DNA of 64,000 nucleotides, taken from Thalassobaculum_A sp040219215 (GTDB taxonomy: Bacteria > Pseudomonadota > Alphaproteobacteria > Thalassobaculales > Thalassobaculaceae). How positions within the stretch are numbered: position 1 is the first letter of the stretch; each line of letters opens with the position of its first letter. The translations under genes were made by a program, and so were the position numbers. This document shows, one piece after another, positions 18,065 to 28,112 of this stretch. Location of the stretch: NCBI RefSeq assembly GCF_040219215.1, contig NZ_JAVJSX010000044.1:62001-126000 (forward strand), given 5' to 3'. The notes beneath the pieces were generated by a model. The model was not told the origin of the DNA. It searched no databases and worked only from the letters and a program-made list of their open reading frames with translations.

Positions 18065-19339
18065 ATGGCCGATCCCCACGACTTCGCCCGAGTTCCATTG
18101 CCCAAGCAATTCTGCAATCTCGACCGTCTGTGGCATGCGCTGGAGGCGCGCGGGATTGACGGGATCGTGGCAACGGTTCCGTACAACGTATTTTATCTCA
18201 GTGGATTCAATCCAATAGCTCACAAAGCAGATGAGCCGAGACCCTACGCTGTCCTGCTGTCCCGTCACGCGCCGGACCGCCCGGTCCTGGTGGTCGCCGA
18301 CTATTATCTGGCGAGCTTCCTGGGCCAGCCAACCTGGATCGAGGATATCCGGCCGTTCCGGGCGGTGATGATGCCGTTGGACCTGCCGGCCAAGCGGGCG
18401 GATGTCGACCGTTTCATTCCGGAGTCCGGCAAGGGGGTTGCCTGGGTCGAGCGGGCACGCCTGCGCTACAGCTTCAGCATGGCGGCATCCTTGAAGCAGG
18501 CGGTGGCCGATCTCGGCCTGGAACAGGGGCGGGTCGCGTTCGACGACGTTGGCTTCGGTCTGCGGCTCGGGCTCGACGACGTCGAGGTGATGGACGGCTA
18601 CAACCCGCTGATGTTCGCCCGGTCGGTCAAGACCGAGACCGAGATTGCGCTACTGGAGCGGGCCACGCGGCTGAACGAGGCGGCGATCGGGCGGACTGTC
18701 ACGGCATGGCAGCCGGGGGCGACATGGCGGGACCTGAACCACGCCTATGCGATGGCAGTGACCGACCTGGGCGGCTTCGTCCATGACCCCGGCGGCATGG
18801 TGTGGGGGCATCCCCGCGGTGCCGATGCGACGCTGATGCTGCAGACCGGACTTGAGACCGACGAAGTCACCCCCGGCACCCACGTGATGTTCGACTGCCA
18901 CGGCACCATCGACATGTACTGCTGGGACGGAGGCAAGACCTGGGTGGTCGGAGGCGAGCCCGACGGCAAGGCGCGAAAGTTCGCCGATGCCACGGCCGCG
19001 GTCGGCGCCGACCTGCTCGACGCCATGCGTCCGGGCGTCCGGGTTTCCGAACTGCAGGCGCGGGCGCGCTCGATCTATCGCAAGGCGGGAGCGCCCGATC
19101 CGGAGGCGGCCGTCGTGTTCTTCCACGGACTCGGCCTGTCGCACATGGACATCGAGCAGGCGACTGCCGACGGCCGGCCGAACACGGACTGGGCGTTGGA
19201 GGAGGGCATGGTCGTGCCGTTTCACCTGCTCTACCCCGGCGGCGAGCATGAACGGTCATGGCTGGAGGAGGTGGTGGTCATCGGCAAGGACGGCGGGCGG
19301 CCGCTGTTCTCGTGGGGATTCGATCCGCTGACCGGATGA
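18065..19339 (+). CDS. M24-family metallopeptidase (Xaa-Pro aminopeptidase/creatinase-like)
   Basis: A 424-residue protein with the two-domain pita-bread plan. Residues 1-165 are the creatinase N-terminal domain and 175-424 the M24 catalytic domain. Of the five usual metal ligands, the two Asp are not both obvious. The expected positions read MVWGHPRGAD and MFDCHGTIDMYCWDGGKTWV, followed by FFHGLGLSHMD and later Glu residues in WALEEGMVVPF and SWLEEVVVI. Activity as a dipeptidase or as a non-peptidase pita-bread enzyme (creatinase, DMSP lyase-like) is therefore open. The start is chosen for the AGGAG about 11 bases upstream. It is transcribed divergently from the DUF2126 gene. Confidence 0.85.
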   Translation: MADPHDFARVPLPKQFCNLDRLWHALEARGIDGIVATVPYNVFYLSGFNPIAHKADEPRPYAVLLSRHAPDRPVLVVADYYLASFLGQPTWIEDIRPFRAVMMPLDLPAKRADVDRFIPESGKGVAWVERARLRYSFSMAASLKQAVADLGLEQGRVAFDDVGFGLRLGLDDVEVMDGYNPLMFARSVKTETEIALLERATRLNEAAIGRTVTAWQPGATWRDLNHAYAMAVTDLGGFVHDPGGMVWGHPRGADATLMLQTGLETDEVTPGTHVMFDCHGTIDMYCWDGGKTWVVGGEPDGKARKFADATAAVGADLLDAMRPGVRVSELQARARSIYRKAGAPDPEAAVVFFHGLGLSHMDIEQATADGRPNTDWALEEGMVVPFHLLYPGGEHERSWLEEVVVIGKDGGRPLFSWGFDPLTG

Positions 19340-19368
19340 GGTAACCGCCGATCCTTGGACTACCGCCG

Positions 19369-20367
19369 GTGTCGCGAATCACCGACACTGCGGGCATGGC
19401 TGCTGAACTGCCGCGCAATGGGTTGGTCTTTGCTCTCGGCCTCGACGGAGAGGGCGGCGCGAAGCCGGTCCAGACCGCCGAGCGCCTCGACGGCGGGCCG
19501 TTGTGGCTGCACCTCGACCGCTCCGATCCGGAAGTGCAGCGCTGGATCGCCGAGGATGGTGATGTCCCGCAGGCGGTCGCTCGCGCGTTGCTGGAAGAAG
19601 ATACCCGGCCGCGCTGCGTTGTGCGGCCCGACGGCGTGTTGTTGATCCTGCGCGGGATCAACTTCGATCCGGCTGCCGAGCACGAAGAGACCATTGCCGT
19701 CCGCCTGTGGGTGACCGCCGAGCGCGTGCTGTCGCTGCGGCGCTATCGGATCATGGCGGTCACCGACCTGCGCGAGGCGCTGGAACGGGGCGAAGGGCCG
19801 CGCACCGTATCCGATCTGGTGCTGCGGATCGTCGAGCGGCTGACGGCGCGAATGGCGCCCGAGATCGACGAGATGGAGGAAACCCTCGACGAAATGGAAG
19901 TGGCGTCGCTGGGCGACAGCAGCGACGTCAACCGGGGCCAGTTGAGCGAAGTGCGTCGCCGGGCGTTGGTCCTGCACCGCTACCTGTTCCCGCAACGCGA
20001 TGCCCTGATCGAGTTCCGCCGCAGTGCCGGCGCGCGCCTCGCCGATCTGGATCCGCTGGATTTCCAGGAGACCATCGACCGCGTGACGCGGCTGGTCGAG
20101 GACCTGGACGCGCTGCGGTCGCGTGCTGCGATCGTCGAGGACGGCATCGCCATCAAGGTGGCCGAGCGGATGAACCGCAACATGTACTGGCTGTCGATCG
20201 TGGCGACGATCTTCATGCCGATCGGCTTCATCACCGGTCTTCTGGGCGTCAACGTCGGTGGCATTCCAGGCTCGGAGGCACCGTGGGCGTTCGTTGGCCT
20301 GGTGGCGATCCTGGGTGTCCTGATCGGCATCGAAGTCTGGATCATGCGGCGGATGCGGCTGATCTGA
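19369..20367 (+). CDS. CorA/ZntB-family divalent cation transporter
   Basis: A 332-residue protein with a long cytoplasmic alpha/beta domain, a helical funnel (about 140-270) and two C-terminal membrane segments. The first ends in the pore-mouth motif GVNVGGIPG (about residue 295). CorA proper has GMN; the GVN form with IPG is typical of ZntB, so zinc efflux or proton-coupled zinc transport is more likely than magnesium uptake. The frame starts with GTG at 19369; an ATG at 19396 gives a 323-residue protein and I cannot decide between them. It follows the M24 gene by 29 bases and converges on the regulator gene. Confidence 0.88.
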   Translation: MSRITDTAGMAAELPRNGLVFALGLDGEGGAKPVQTAERLDGGPLWLHLDRSDPEVQRWIAEDGDVPQAVARALLEEDTRPRCVVRPDGVLLILRGINFDPAAEHEETIAVRLWVTAERVLSLRRYRIMAVTDLREALERGEGPRTVSDLVLRIVERLTARMAPEIDEMEETLDEMEVASLGDSSDVNRGQLSEVRRRALVLHRYLFPQRDALIEFRRSAGARLADLDPLDFQETIDRVTRLVEDLDALRSRAAIVEDGIAIKVAERMNRNMYWLSIVATIFMPIGFITGLLGVNVGGIPGSEAPWAFVGLVAILGVLIGIEVWIMRRMRLI

Positions 20368-20379
20368 CGCTCCACCGGT

Positions 20380-21789
20380 CTACTCCGGCACCCCGGCCTT
20401 CCGCAGCCCGTCCACGAACACGTCGCAGTGCGCGAACCGGCCGAGGTTTTGACGTAATACACCGAGGGTCAGTGGTGGGCCGATCCGGTTGCGGATGGCG
20501 ATGAACTCCTTGGCTTCGTCCAGCAAACCCAAGTGGCCACAGCAACTGATCAAGGTGTTGTAGTGGCCGGAATACTCGGCGAATGCGGCCACCGAAGCGC
20601 GCAGGAAAGGCAGCGCTTCCTCGAATCTCCGGCCTCCCAGCAGGGCGAGGCCATGGATCGAGGTGTAGAAGCCGGCGAAGCTGTTCACCGGGCTCATGCG
20701 AAGTGCGCGGCCGGTCTCCTCGACCGCATCATCAAATGATCCGGCGCGCAACAATCCCCAGCCGAGCGCCATTCGTCCGAGGCCGAAGCTCGGGTTGAGA
20801 CCAAGGGCGGCCCGCAACTCACCGAGCGCCCGGTCGTGCTGCCCGGCGGTGCTGAAACACAGACCTGACACCATGCGGGCCCACGGGTCGGACGGATCGT
20901 AGGACAGGGCATCCTGGGCGTGCGCCGCTGCCGTCCGATAGCCCTGCCGGGTGTCCGCGATCCAGTAGCACAGCGCCGCCCACCAGGCCGCCCAGGCCAG
21001 CAGCGCATGCGCCCTTGCATAGCCCGGCTCAAGTTCGATCGCCCGAAACAGCAGGCCGCGCGCTTGCTCGTTCTGGGTGTGCTCGACCTTGTTGAGCAGC
21101 ATCAGCGCACGGGCGACCAGGCCCCACGCATCGATGCTGTCCGGTTGCGTGCCCGATGCCCGGAAACCTTCCTCGGCGTACAGATGCGGTTCGACGGCCG
21201 CCACGACATGCTCGGTGATGTCGTCCTGGACGGCAAAGATGTCCTTCGAATCGCGGTCGTACTTCTCGGCCCAGATGTGGCTGCCGGTCTCGGCGTCGAT
21301 CAGCTGCCCGGTGATGCGGATCCGGCGTCCCGAGGTCCGGACGCTGCCCTCCAGGATGTAGCGGACCCCCAGTTCACGAGCGACCTGCCGGATGTCCACT
21401 GCGCGGTCCTTGTAGACGAAGCTGGAATGTCGGGCGATGACGAACAACCAGCGCAGGCGCGCCAGTGCGGTGATCATGTCCTCGGTGATGCCGTCCGACA
21501 GGTAGTCCTGCTCGGGATCGCCGCTCATGTTGGTGAACGGCAGCACCGCGATCGACGGCTTGCCGACCGGCTGAGCGACCGGCTCCGGTGGCGGGTCGGG
21601 CGGCAATCGAAGCGATAGCTTGGTGTGGCCCTCGACAATCGCCAGTGTCCGATCCGAGAACAGGCCGGTCAGCAGCTTGTCGACGGTGGATTTGCCGAGC
21701 TTGGTTTTGAAGGCGAACTGCTCGCGCGACATCCGTTCACGGGCCAGATGGTCCTTGAGCGCCGTGGCTATCCGCTTCCTGTCGTCCAT
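20380..21789 (-). CDS. HTH / TolB-like domain / TPR regulatory protein
   Basis: A 469-residue cytoplasmic protein. Residues 1-60 form a helix-turn-helix-like segment (DRKRIATALKDHL ... KLGKSTVDKLL). Residues about 75-205 are the TolB-like N-terminal domain often attached to class III adenylate cyclases and SARP-like regulators, with the signatures SIAVLPFTNMSGDPEQDYLSDGITED and RYILEGSVR. From about 215 to the end there are several TPR-like helical repeats (for example AIELEPGYARAHALLAWAAW). No cyclase domain is present. The upstream frame is open to 22077, but ATG 21789 starts at the domain. Divergent from the cytochrome gene. Probably a signalling or transcription regulator; target unknown. 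Confidence 0.85.
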   Translation of the reverse strand: MDDRKRIATALKDHLARERMSREQFAFKTKLGKSTVDKLLTGLFSDRTLAIVEGHTKLSLRLPPDPPPEPVAQPVGKPSIAVLPFTNMSGDPEQDYLSDGITEDMITALARLRWLFVIARHSSFVYKDRAVDIRQVARELGVRYILEGSVRTSGRRIRITGQLIDAETGSHIWAEKYDRDSKDIFAVQDDITEHVVAAVEPHLYAEEGFRASGTQPDSIDAWGLVARALMLLNKVEHTQNEQARGLLFRAIELEPGYARAHALLAWAAWWAALCYWIADTRQGYRTAAAHAQDALSYDPSDPWARMVSGLCFSTAGQHDRALGELRAALGLNPSFGLGRMALGWGLLRAGSFDDAVEETGRALRMSPVNSFAGFYTSIHGLALLGGRRFEEALPFLRASVAAFAEYSGHYNTLISCCGHLGLLDEAKEFIAIRNRIGPPLTLGVLRQNLGRFAHCDVFVDGLRKAGVPE

Positions 21790-21931
21790 CGTGTTAGGGG
21801 CGTCGGGCAACACGGAGATCCTGCCGGAAAGGTTGTCGGAAAATACCGGCAAACTCCGGAAACGGCATCGGAAAAAAAGTAGGTGTAGAAGCCGCCGCTC
21901 GTCAGAACGCGAACGGCAGAGGCTGATTGCA

Positions 21932-22438
21932 ATGCGTGTTTCGATTGTCGCCGGGGCCATGCTGGCCGCCGGTCTCCTGGGCAGCGTCGCCGTTGTCGCA
22001 GCGACCAAGCCGTCACCACGGGTGGAGCGGGGCGAGTACCTCGCCACCATCATGGACTGCACCGGTTGCCACACCACCGGCGCGCTGCTTGGCCAACCCG
22101 ACCCGCAGCGTTTTCTGGCCGGGTCGACGGTCGGTTTCCAGATCCCTGAGCTTGGGATCGTCTATCCGGCGAATCTGACCCCGGACCACGACACCGGGCT
22201 GGGCTCCTGGAGCGAACGGGATATCGTCAACGCCGTCCGCACCGGCGTTCGCCCGGACGGTCGAGTGCTCGTTCCGGTGATGCCGTATCACAGTTACAGC
22301 CGACTGACCGACTCGGACGCGGGGGCTCTGGCGTCCTACCTGAAGAGCCTTCCGGCGATCCGCCATCAGGTCCCGGCGAACACCGGCGCGTCGGAGAAGC
22401 CGACCACGCCGTATCTCACAGTCGCGATGCCGGAGTAG
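21932..22438 (+). CDS. Mono-haem class I cytochrome c, periplasmic
   Basis: A 168-residue protein with an N-terminal signal or anchor (residues 1-24, hydrophobic, ending VVAATK) and a single c-type haem motif CTGCH (Cys43, Cys46, His47). The probable axial methionine is in VLVPVMPYHSYSRL, the placement seen in the cytochrome c subunits of membrane alcohol/aldehyde dehydrogenases. It ends with a normal C-terminal helix (DSDAGALASYLKSLP). No partner dehydrogenase is adjacent, so it may serve a distant one. Starts at the ATG after GGCAGAGG; the GNAT gene follows by 5 bases and may be cotranscribed. Confidence 0.9.
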   Translation: MRVSIVAGAMLAAGLLGSVAVVAATKPSPRVERGEYLATIMDCTGCHTTGALLGQPDPQRFLAGSTVGFQIPELGIVYPANLTPDHDTGLGSWSERDIVNAVRTGVRPDGRVLVPVMPYHSYSRLTDSDAGALASYLKSLPAIRHQVPANTGASEKPTTPYLTVAMPE

Positions 22439-22443
22439 GTTCG

Positions 22444-23352
22444 ATGAACATTCAGTTGCAGTTGTCGCCGGTTGCCGGCGATGCGATGGCTCCATCAGCA
22501 GTGACCGTACGACCGACGCGTCCGGAGGATGCCGGGCGGATCGCCGCGATCTGCTACGAGGCCTTCAAGGTGATCGCCGAGTGGCACCGCTTCCCGCCGG
22601 ACTTTCCGAACATGGAGGCTGCGCTCGGCTTTGCCGAACACGCGCTGTCGCGGCCCGATGTCTATGGCGTGGTGGCCGAGGTCGATGGCCGGGTTGTCGG
22701 CAGCAACTTCCTGTGGGAGGCGGACTATGCTGCCGGCGTGGGCCCCATCACCGTCGATCCGCAGACTCAGAACAGCGCCGTCGGCCGCCGGCTGATGACT
22801 GCGGTGCTGGATCGCGCGCAGGTTCGCGGCATCGACGCGGTGCGATTGGTGCAGGCGGCCTACCACACCCGGTCGCTGTCGCTGTACGCCAAGCTCGGCT
22901 TTGCGGTTCGCGAACCGCTGGCCCTGCTGCAGGGAACGCCGCCGAGGCTGGTCGTCGACGGGCGCCGGGTCCGGTCCGCGACGGAGGCGGATCTGCCGGA
23001 AGCCAATCACCTGTGCGTGCGGGTTCACGGTCATCACCGTGCCGGTGAACTGGCGGCCTCAGTTCGCCAGGGGACGGCCATGGTGGTTGAGCGGCGAGGG
23101 GCGATCACCGGTTACACCACCGGCATCGGCTTCTTCGGGCACGCGGTGGCGAACGGCGACGCCGATATCCGGGCGCTGATCGCGGCTGCACCGTCGTACG
23201 CCGGGCCGGGTTTCCTGGTACCGATGCGCGACAGCGACCTGCTGCACTGGTGCCTGGAGAATGGCTTGCGGGTGGTCCAGATGATGACGTTGATGACCCG
23301 CGGGTCCTACCGGGAGCCGGAGGGCGCCTACCTGCCGTCGATCCTGTACTGA
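22444..23352 (+). CDS. GNAT-family N-acetyltransferase, tandem-domain
   Basis: A 302-residue protein. The first half (about 20-160) is a GNAT fold with the acetyl-CoA-binding segment NSAVGRRLMTAVLDRAQ and the C-terminal strand motif YAKLGFAVRE. The second half (about 170-302) begins VRSATEADLPEANHLCVRVHG, a degenerate repeat of the same fold with a GFLVPMRDSDLLHWCL end. Such two-domain GNATs acetylate small molecules or protein N termini; the substrate is unknown. A second possible start lies at 22489 (MAPSAVTVRPT), right at the domain boundary. 5 bases after the cytochrome c gene. Confidence 0.85.
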   Translation: MNIQLQLSPVAGDAMAPSAVTVRPTRPEDAGRIAAICYEAFKVIAEWHRFPPDFPNMEAALGFAEHALSRPDVYGVVAEVDGRVVGSNFLWEADYAAGVGPITVDPQTQNSAVGRRLMTAVLDRAQVRGIDAVRLVQAAYHTRSLSLYAKLGFAVREPLALLQGTPPRLVVDGRRVRSATEADLPEANHLCVRVHGHHRAGELAASVRQGTAMVVERRGAITGYTTGIGFFGHAVANGDADIRALIAAAPSYAGPGFLVPMRDSDLLHWCLENGLRVVQMMTLMTRGSYREPEGAYLPSILY

Positions 23353-23366
23353 CCGCAAACGGTTCG

Positions 23367-24002
23367 TCAGGCTTGGCGGACCGCTTCCTGCCAGTAGCGA
23401 TGCAGGGCCGGGATGTCGCCGCCACACAGCAGCGGCATGGCATCCCGGATGCGCTCCAGCGGCCAGTCCCACCACGCCATCTCCAGCAGCATCGCGATCG
23501 CATCGTCGGCGAAGCGCTTGCGGATCGGCTTGGCCGGGCTGCCACCGACGATGGTGTAGGGCTCGACATCCCGGGTCACCAGCGCCCGGCTGCCGATCAT
23601 CGCCCCGTGCCCGACCCGGATGCCGGGCATGAACATCGCCTCGGAGCCGATCCAGACGTCGTTTCCGATCACCGTGTCGCCGGCCGGCTGGTAGGCGTCC
23701 AGAGCCTCGGCGAACGCCGGTTCCTCCTTCATGTAGAAGAACGGGAAGGTCGACACCCAGTCGTTCCGGTGACCCTGGTTGCCGGCCATCATGAAGCTGG
23801 CGCCGCTGGCGATCGAGCAGAAGCTGCCGACGATCAGCTTGTCGGCGGCGGCGTCCGCCGACAGGTAGCGGGCGCAGTCGTCGAATGAGTGGCCATGATA
23901 GTAGCCGGAATAGTAGCTGTACCGTCCGACGATGATGTTCGGGTTGGTCACCTGCTCGGACAGCAGTTTGCCCATGAACGGGCTGTCGAAATAGTTCGAC
24001 AT
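23367..24002 (-). CDS. CatB-type xenobiotic O-acetyltransferase (left-handed beta helix)
   Basis: A 211-residue hexapeptide-repeat acyltransferase of the CatB/Vat family. Signatures are NPNIIVGRYSYYSG at the N terminus, FCSIASGASFMMAGNQGHRNDW (catalytic His in GNQGHR), VIGNDVWIGSEAMFMPGIRVGHGAMIGS in the coil, and IVGGSPAKPIRKRF near the end. The family acetylates chloramphenicol, streptogramin or other hydroxylated compounds with acetyl-CoA. Many chromosomal copies have unknown natural substrates, so resistance should not be assumed. The ATG at 24002 is chosen because GGAGG lies 6 bases upstream. Confidence 0.92.
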   Translation of the reverse strand: MSNYFDSPFMGKLLSEQVTNPNIIVGRYSYYSGYYHGHSFDDCARYLSADAAADKLIVGSFCSIASGASFMMAGNQGHRNDWVSTFPFFYMKEEPAFAEALDAYQPAGDTVIGNDVWIGSEAMFMPGIRVGHGAMIGSRALVTRDVEPYTIVGGSPAKPIRKRFADDAIAMLLEMAWWDWPLERIRDAMPLLCGGDIPALHRYWQEAVRQA

Positions 24003-24027
24003 GGATGCCTCCATGCCCGACCGGAGC

Positions 24028-24447
24028 CTACCAGACCGGCTGGCCGTTGGTGGTGGAGACGTGGGCGGCGACGACTTTCCAACCGATTTCGGGGAAGTTT
24101 ACCCAGGTCTGGCTCTGCCGGCCGATCAGGTCGCTGTCGCGGACGTGATACTCGTAGTTCACGGTCGCGAACCGATGGCCGAGTGTCAGGATTTCCACCC
24201 GCCGACGCTCACCCTTGTGCCGGGTGCCGGGCTTGCGGTTGACCCGGTGCTGGTGGATCGCCTCGAAGCCGTAGCCCATCTCGTTCATGGCGTAGCGGAT
24301 CGTGTAGGGCGAGTTCCAGAACGTCGCGTCCAGCACGTCGACGTCCTTCTCGACCAGCGCCTTCTCGTACCGCTCGAACAGCACGCGGATTTCCTCCACG
24401 ACCTCGGGGAGGTTCGGTGTCAGGTCGTCGGAACTCGGGTCTGTCAT
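24028..24447 (-). CDS. AtzH-like (DUF3225) NTF2-fold protein
   Basis: A 139-residue SnoaL/NTF2-fold protein closely resembling AtzH, with YEKALVEKDVDVLDATFWNSPYTIRYAMNE followed by GRQSQTWVNFPEIGWKVVAAHVS (only part quoted as motif positions 27-55 and 110-132). In the cyanuric-acid pathway AtzH stabilises and partners the amidase AtzE. Here too its gene directly follows an amidase gene with a 4-base overlap, so the pair likely forms a complex acting on a small amide. No other cyanuric-acid genes are present. Confidence 0.85.
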   Translation of the reverse strand: MTDPSSDDLTPNLPEVVEEIRVLFERYEKALVEKDVDVLDATFWNSPYTIRYAMNEMGYGFEAIHQHRVNRKPGTRHKGERRRVEILTLGHRFATVNYEYHVRDSDLIGRQSQTWVNFPEIGWKVVAAHVSTTNGQPVW

Positions 24448-25625
24448 GTCTTGTCCTCAAGGGCTTGGGCGATGGCAACGAGCTGGGCGTCGGCGCCGCG
24501 GGCGGCCAGGATGGACAGGCCGACCGGCAGGCCGTCCACCTCCGCCCCGGGGATGCTGACCTGCGGAAACCCGGCCAGCCCGCCATGGGCGGCCAGGCAC
24601 AGGATCCGCTCGCGGATCGGGTTCTGCTGCGACAGCGGCAGGCCCTTCAGCGGCGCCGGGAAGGGCGTGGTCGGCATGGCCAGGATGGTACCGGGCGGGA
24701 GGAGGTGGGTGAGGCGAGCCCGCGCTTCCTGGCGCATCAGCCGTGCCCAACCGAGATCGGATTCCGAAATCATCGAACCCATGACCAGCCCGCGCGCCAC
24801 GTTGAACGCCATCCGCGGGTTGTCGCGGTCGAGCCAGTCCTTGAACGTGGCATAGGCCTCCGCCGGTTGCAGGGTACGCTGGGCGCGGCCCCACACCGAC
24901 AGGCCAGGCGGTGCCAGCAGGTCCTCGCGGGTGTCGCCGATCAGGGCGGACAGCCGGTCGAGCAGCGGGAGCAGGGCCAAGGCCGTCTCCGGGTCGGCGA
25001 AGCCGAAGGCGTCGACCGCGATCACCAGCCGGCTCGGCAGGTCGCGCGGGATCGGCTCGCCGAGCATGGTCGCGGTGACCCGGGCGAAGGTCGCCGCGTC
25101 GCGGGCGAACCAGCCGGTGGTGTCGCTGGACGGTGCCTGCGGCATCATGCCGTCGAGCGGCAGGCGGCCATGGGTCGGCCGGATTCCATACAGCCCACAG
25201 AAACTGGCGGGGACCCGCACCGATCCGCCGGTGTCGGTGCCGATGGCGGTGTCGCACAACCCGGCAGCGACCGCCGCCGCCGAGCCGGAGGACGAGCCGC
25301 CCGGCACCCGGTCCGGTGCCCTGCTGTTCAATGGCGTGCCGTCGAACGCGCTCTCGCCGAGAATGCCCAGCGACACCTCGTCGGTGACGGTCTTGCCGAC
25401 CAGATCGGCACCGGCATCAAGCAGGGTCTGCACGGCCCAGGCGTGACGGTCGGGCATCACCGGGTCGGAACGCCCCCAGTCCGGGCTGCCGGCGCCGGTG
25501 CGATGCCCTGCGACATCGAACAGGTCCTTGGCGGCGAAACTCAGCCCGGCAAGCGGACCGCCGGGCGTGCCTTTGGCGCGCGCGGCGGTGCCGGGAACGA
25601 AGGCATTGACGATGTCTGAGGTCAT
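24444..25625 (-). CDS. Amidase-signature hydrolase (AtzE-like pairing)
   Basis: A 393-residue amidase-signature enzyme. The Ser-cisSer-Lys triad is visible: Lys33 in FAAKDLFD, the cis-serine in GGSSSGS (residues 109-115) and the nucleophile Ser135 in GTDTGGSVR. It hydrolyses an amide to acid plus ammonia. It is a little short for the family (about 450), mostly at the N terminus, where it begins close to the catalytic lysine. It overlaps the AtzH-like gene by 4 bases. It lies 97 bases after the end of the acyl-CoA dehydrogenase operon and may be its tail, which would fit release of a carboxylic acid for activation. Confidence 0.92.
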   Translation of the reverse strand: MTSDIVNAFVPGTAARAKGTPGGPLAGLSFAAKDLFDVAGHRTGAGSPDWGRSDPVMPDRHAWAVQTLLDAGADLVGKTVTDEVSLGILGESAFDGTPLNSRAPDRVPGGSSSGSAAAVAAGLCDTAIGTDTGGSVRVPASFCGLYGIRPTHGRLPLDGMMPQAPSSDTTGWFARDAATFARVTATMLGEPIPRDLPSRLVIAVDAFGFADPETALALLPLLDRLSALIGDTREDLLAPPGLSVWGRAQRTLQPAEAYATFKDWLDRDNPRMAFNVARGLVMGSMISESDLGWARLMRQEARARLTHLLPPGTILAMPTTPFPAPLKGLPLSQQNPIRERILCLAAHGGLAGFPQVSIPGAEVDGLPVGLSILAARGADAQLVAIAQALEDKT

Positions 25626-25722
25626 GGTCCGGGCAGGGCAGTCGGTGACGGTCCGGCAACGCTAAAGCGATGCGCGCCGGCCGTCGAGCCCCGCCGCCCG
25701 AATTGCGTGCGGCGACCGTCGC

Positions 25723-26928
<1,206 letters not shown>

Positions 26929-26956
26929 GGCGAGGCTCCTGTAGCGGGCGGATCAT

Positions 26957-28090
26957 TCAGGACAGGCCGGCGAACCGGCGCAGGTGATAGGCAGCGTTGC
27001 CGAACTGCACGTCGATCATCGTCATGCGCTTGAAGTAGTGACCGACCGCCATATCGTCGGTCATGCCCATGCCGCCGTGCAACTGGATGGCGTCCTGGCC
27101 GATGCGCTTTCCGGCGCGCCCGGTCTCGGACTTCAACGCGGCGGCAGCGCGGGCGCGCTCGACGCCGGTGGTGTCGTCCATGGCTCCGGCGGCGCGGTAG
27201 CACAGCGCCCGCGCGAATTCCTTGGCGGCCAGCATCTCGACCATGCGGTGCTGCAGGACCTGGAACGCGGCCAGCGGCCGGCCGAACTGCTGGCGGGTCT
27301 TCAGGTACTCGCCGGTCAGGGCGATGGTCGCGTCCATGGCGCCGACCGCTTCCGCCGACAGCGCGACCAGCGCCCGGTCCACGACCTGTTCGATCACCGG
27401 CAGAGCGGCATCGACCTCGCCGAGCACGTCGCTGTCGGGCACGACCGCGCCGTCCAGGATCACGTCGGCGGCGCGCAGTCCGTCGATCGTGGGATAGGGC
27501 CGAAGCGCAACACCGGGCGCCTGCGGGTCGACCAGGAACAGGGTGATACCGTCGCGGTCGGCCGTCTGCCCGGACGTGCGGGCAGAGACGATCAGCCGGT
27601 CGGCGGTCTGGGCGTGGTGGACCACCGCCTTGTGGCCGGACAGGACCCAGCCGCCATCCTGGCGGGCCGCGGCGGCGGCGATCCTTGCCAGGTCGAACCG
27701 GCCAGCGGGTTCGCCGTGCGCGAAGGCCAAGGTCAGCTTGCCCTCGGCAACCTGCGGCAGGATTTCGGCTTTCTGGTCGTCCGACCCGGCTCGCGCGATG
27801 GTCTCGGCGCCGAGGACGACGGTGGCGAGATAGGGTTCGACCACGAGATGCCGTCCGAAATCCTCCATCAGGATGGCGAGGTCGACCGTCGATCCGCCGA
27901 GCCCTCCATAATTCTCGGGTAACGGCAGGGCGAGCCAGCCCATGTCGGCGAATGACCGCCACATCTCCCGGCTCCAGCCGTCTTCGGCCGTCATGACCGT
28001 GCGGCGTGCGTCAAAGCCGTACTTGTCGGTCAGGAAGCGGGCGGCGCTGTCGGCCAGCAATTGCTGGTCATCGGTGAAGGCGAAGCTCAT
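26957..28090 (-). CDS. Acyl-CoA dehydrogenase, PimD-like small subunit
   Basis: A 377-residue protein resembling the small subunit of pimeloyl-CoA dehydrogenase (PimD). It begins FTDDQQLLADSAARFLTDKYGF and has the short middle domain typical of the non-catalytic partner of heteromeric acyl-CoA dehydrogenases. The C-terminal motif IQLHGGMGMTDDMAVGHYFKR is present, but the surrounding acidic base is not obvious. It therefore probably pairs with the PimC-like protein encoded immediately upstream (22-base gap). The frame is open to 28291, but the ATG at 28090 has the conserved N terminus and a good context. Confidence 0.88.
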   Translation of the reverse strand: MSFAFTDDQQLLADSAARFLTDKYGFDARRTVMTAEDGWSREMWRSFADMGWLALPLPENYGGLGGSTVDLAILMEDFGRHLVVEPYLATVVLGAETIARAGSDDQKAEILPQVAEGKLTLAFAHGEPAGRFDLARIAAAAARQDGGWVLSGHKAVVHHAQTADRLIVSARTSGQTADRDGITLFLVDPQAPGVALRPYPTIDGLRAADVILDGAVVPDSDVLGEVDAALPVIEQVVDRALVALSAEAVGAMDATIALTGEYLKTRQQFGRPLAAFQVLQHRMVEMLAAKEFARALCYRAAGAMDDTTGVERARAAAALKSETGRAGKRIGQDAIQLHGGMGMTDDMAVGHYFKRMTMIDVQFGNAAYHLRRFAGLS

Positions 28091-28112
28091 CGGTGTTTCC
28101 CCCGCGTTCGGC

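Noticed and set aside
23367..24002. Chloramphenicol or streptogramin resistance gene
   Set aside because: The protein is a CatB/Vat-type acetyltransferase, but chromosomal members have varied natural substrates and no resistance context or mobile element is seen.
24028..25625. Cyanuric acid (atz) degradation locus
   Set aside because: Only the amidase and the AtzH-like protein are present; atzD, atzF and atzG are not recognisable, so only a partner relationship is claimed.
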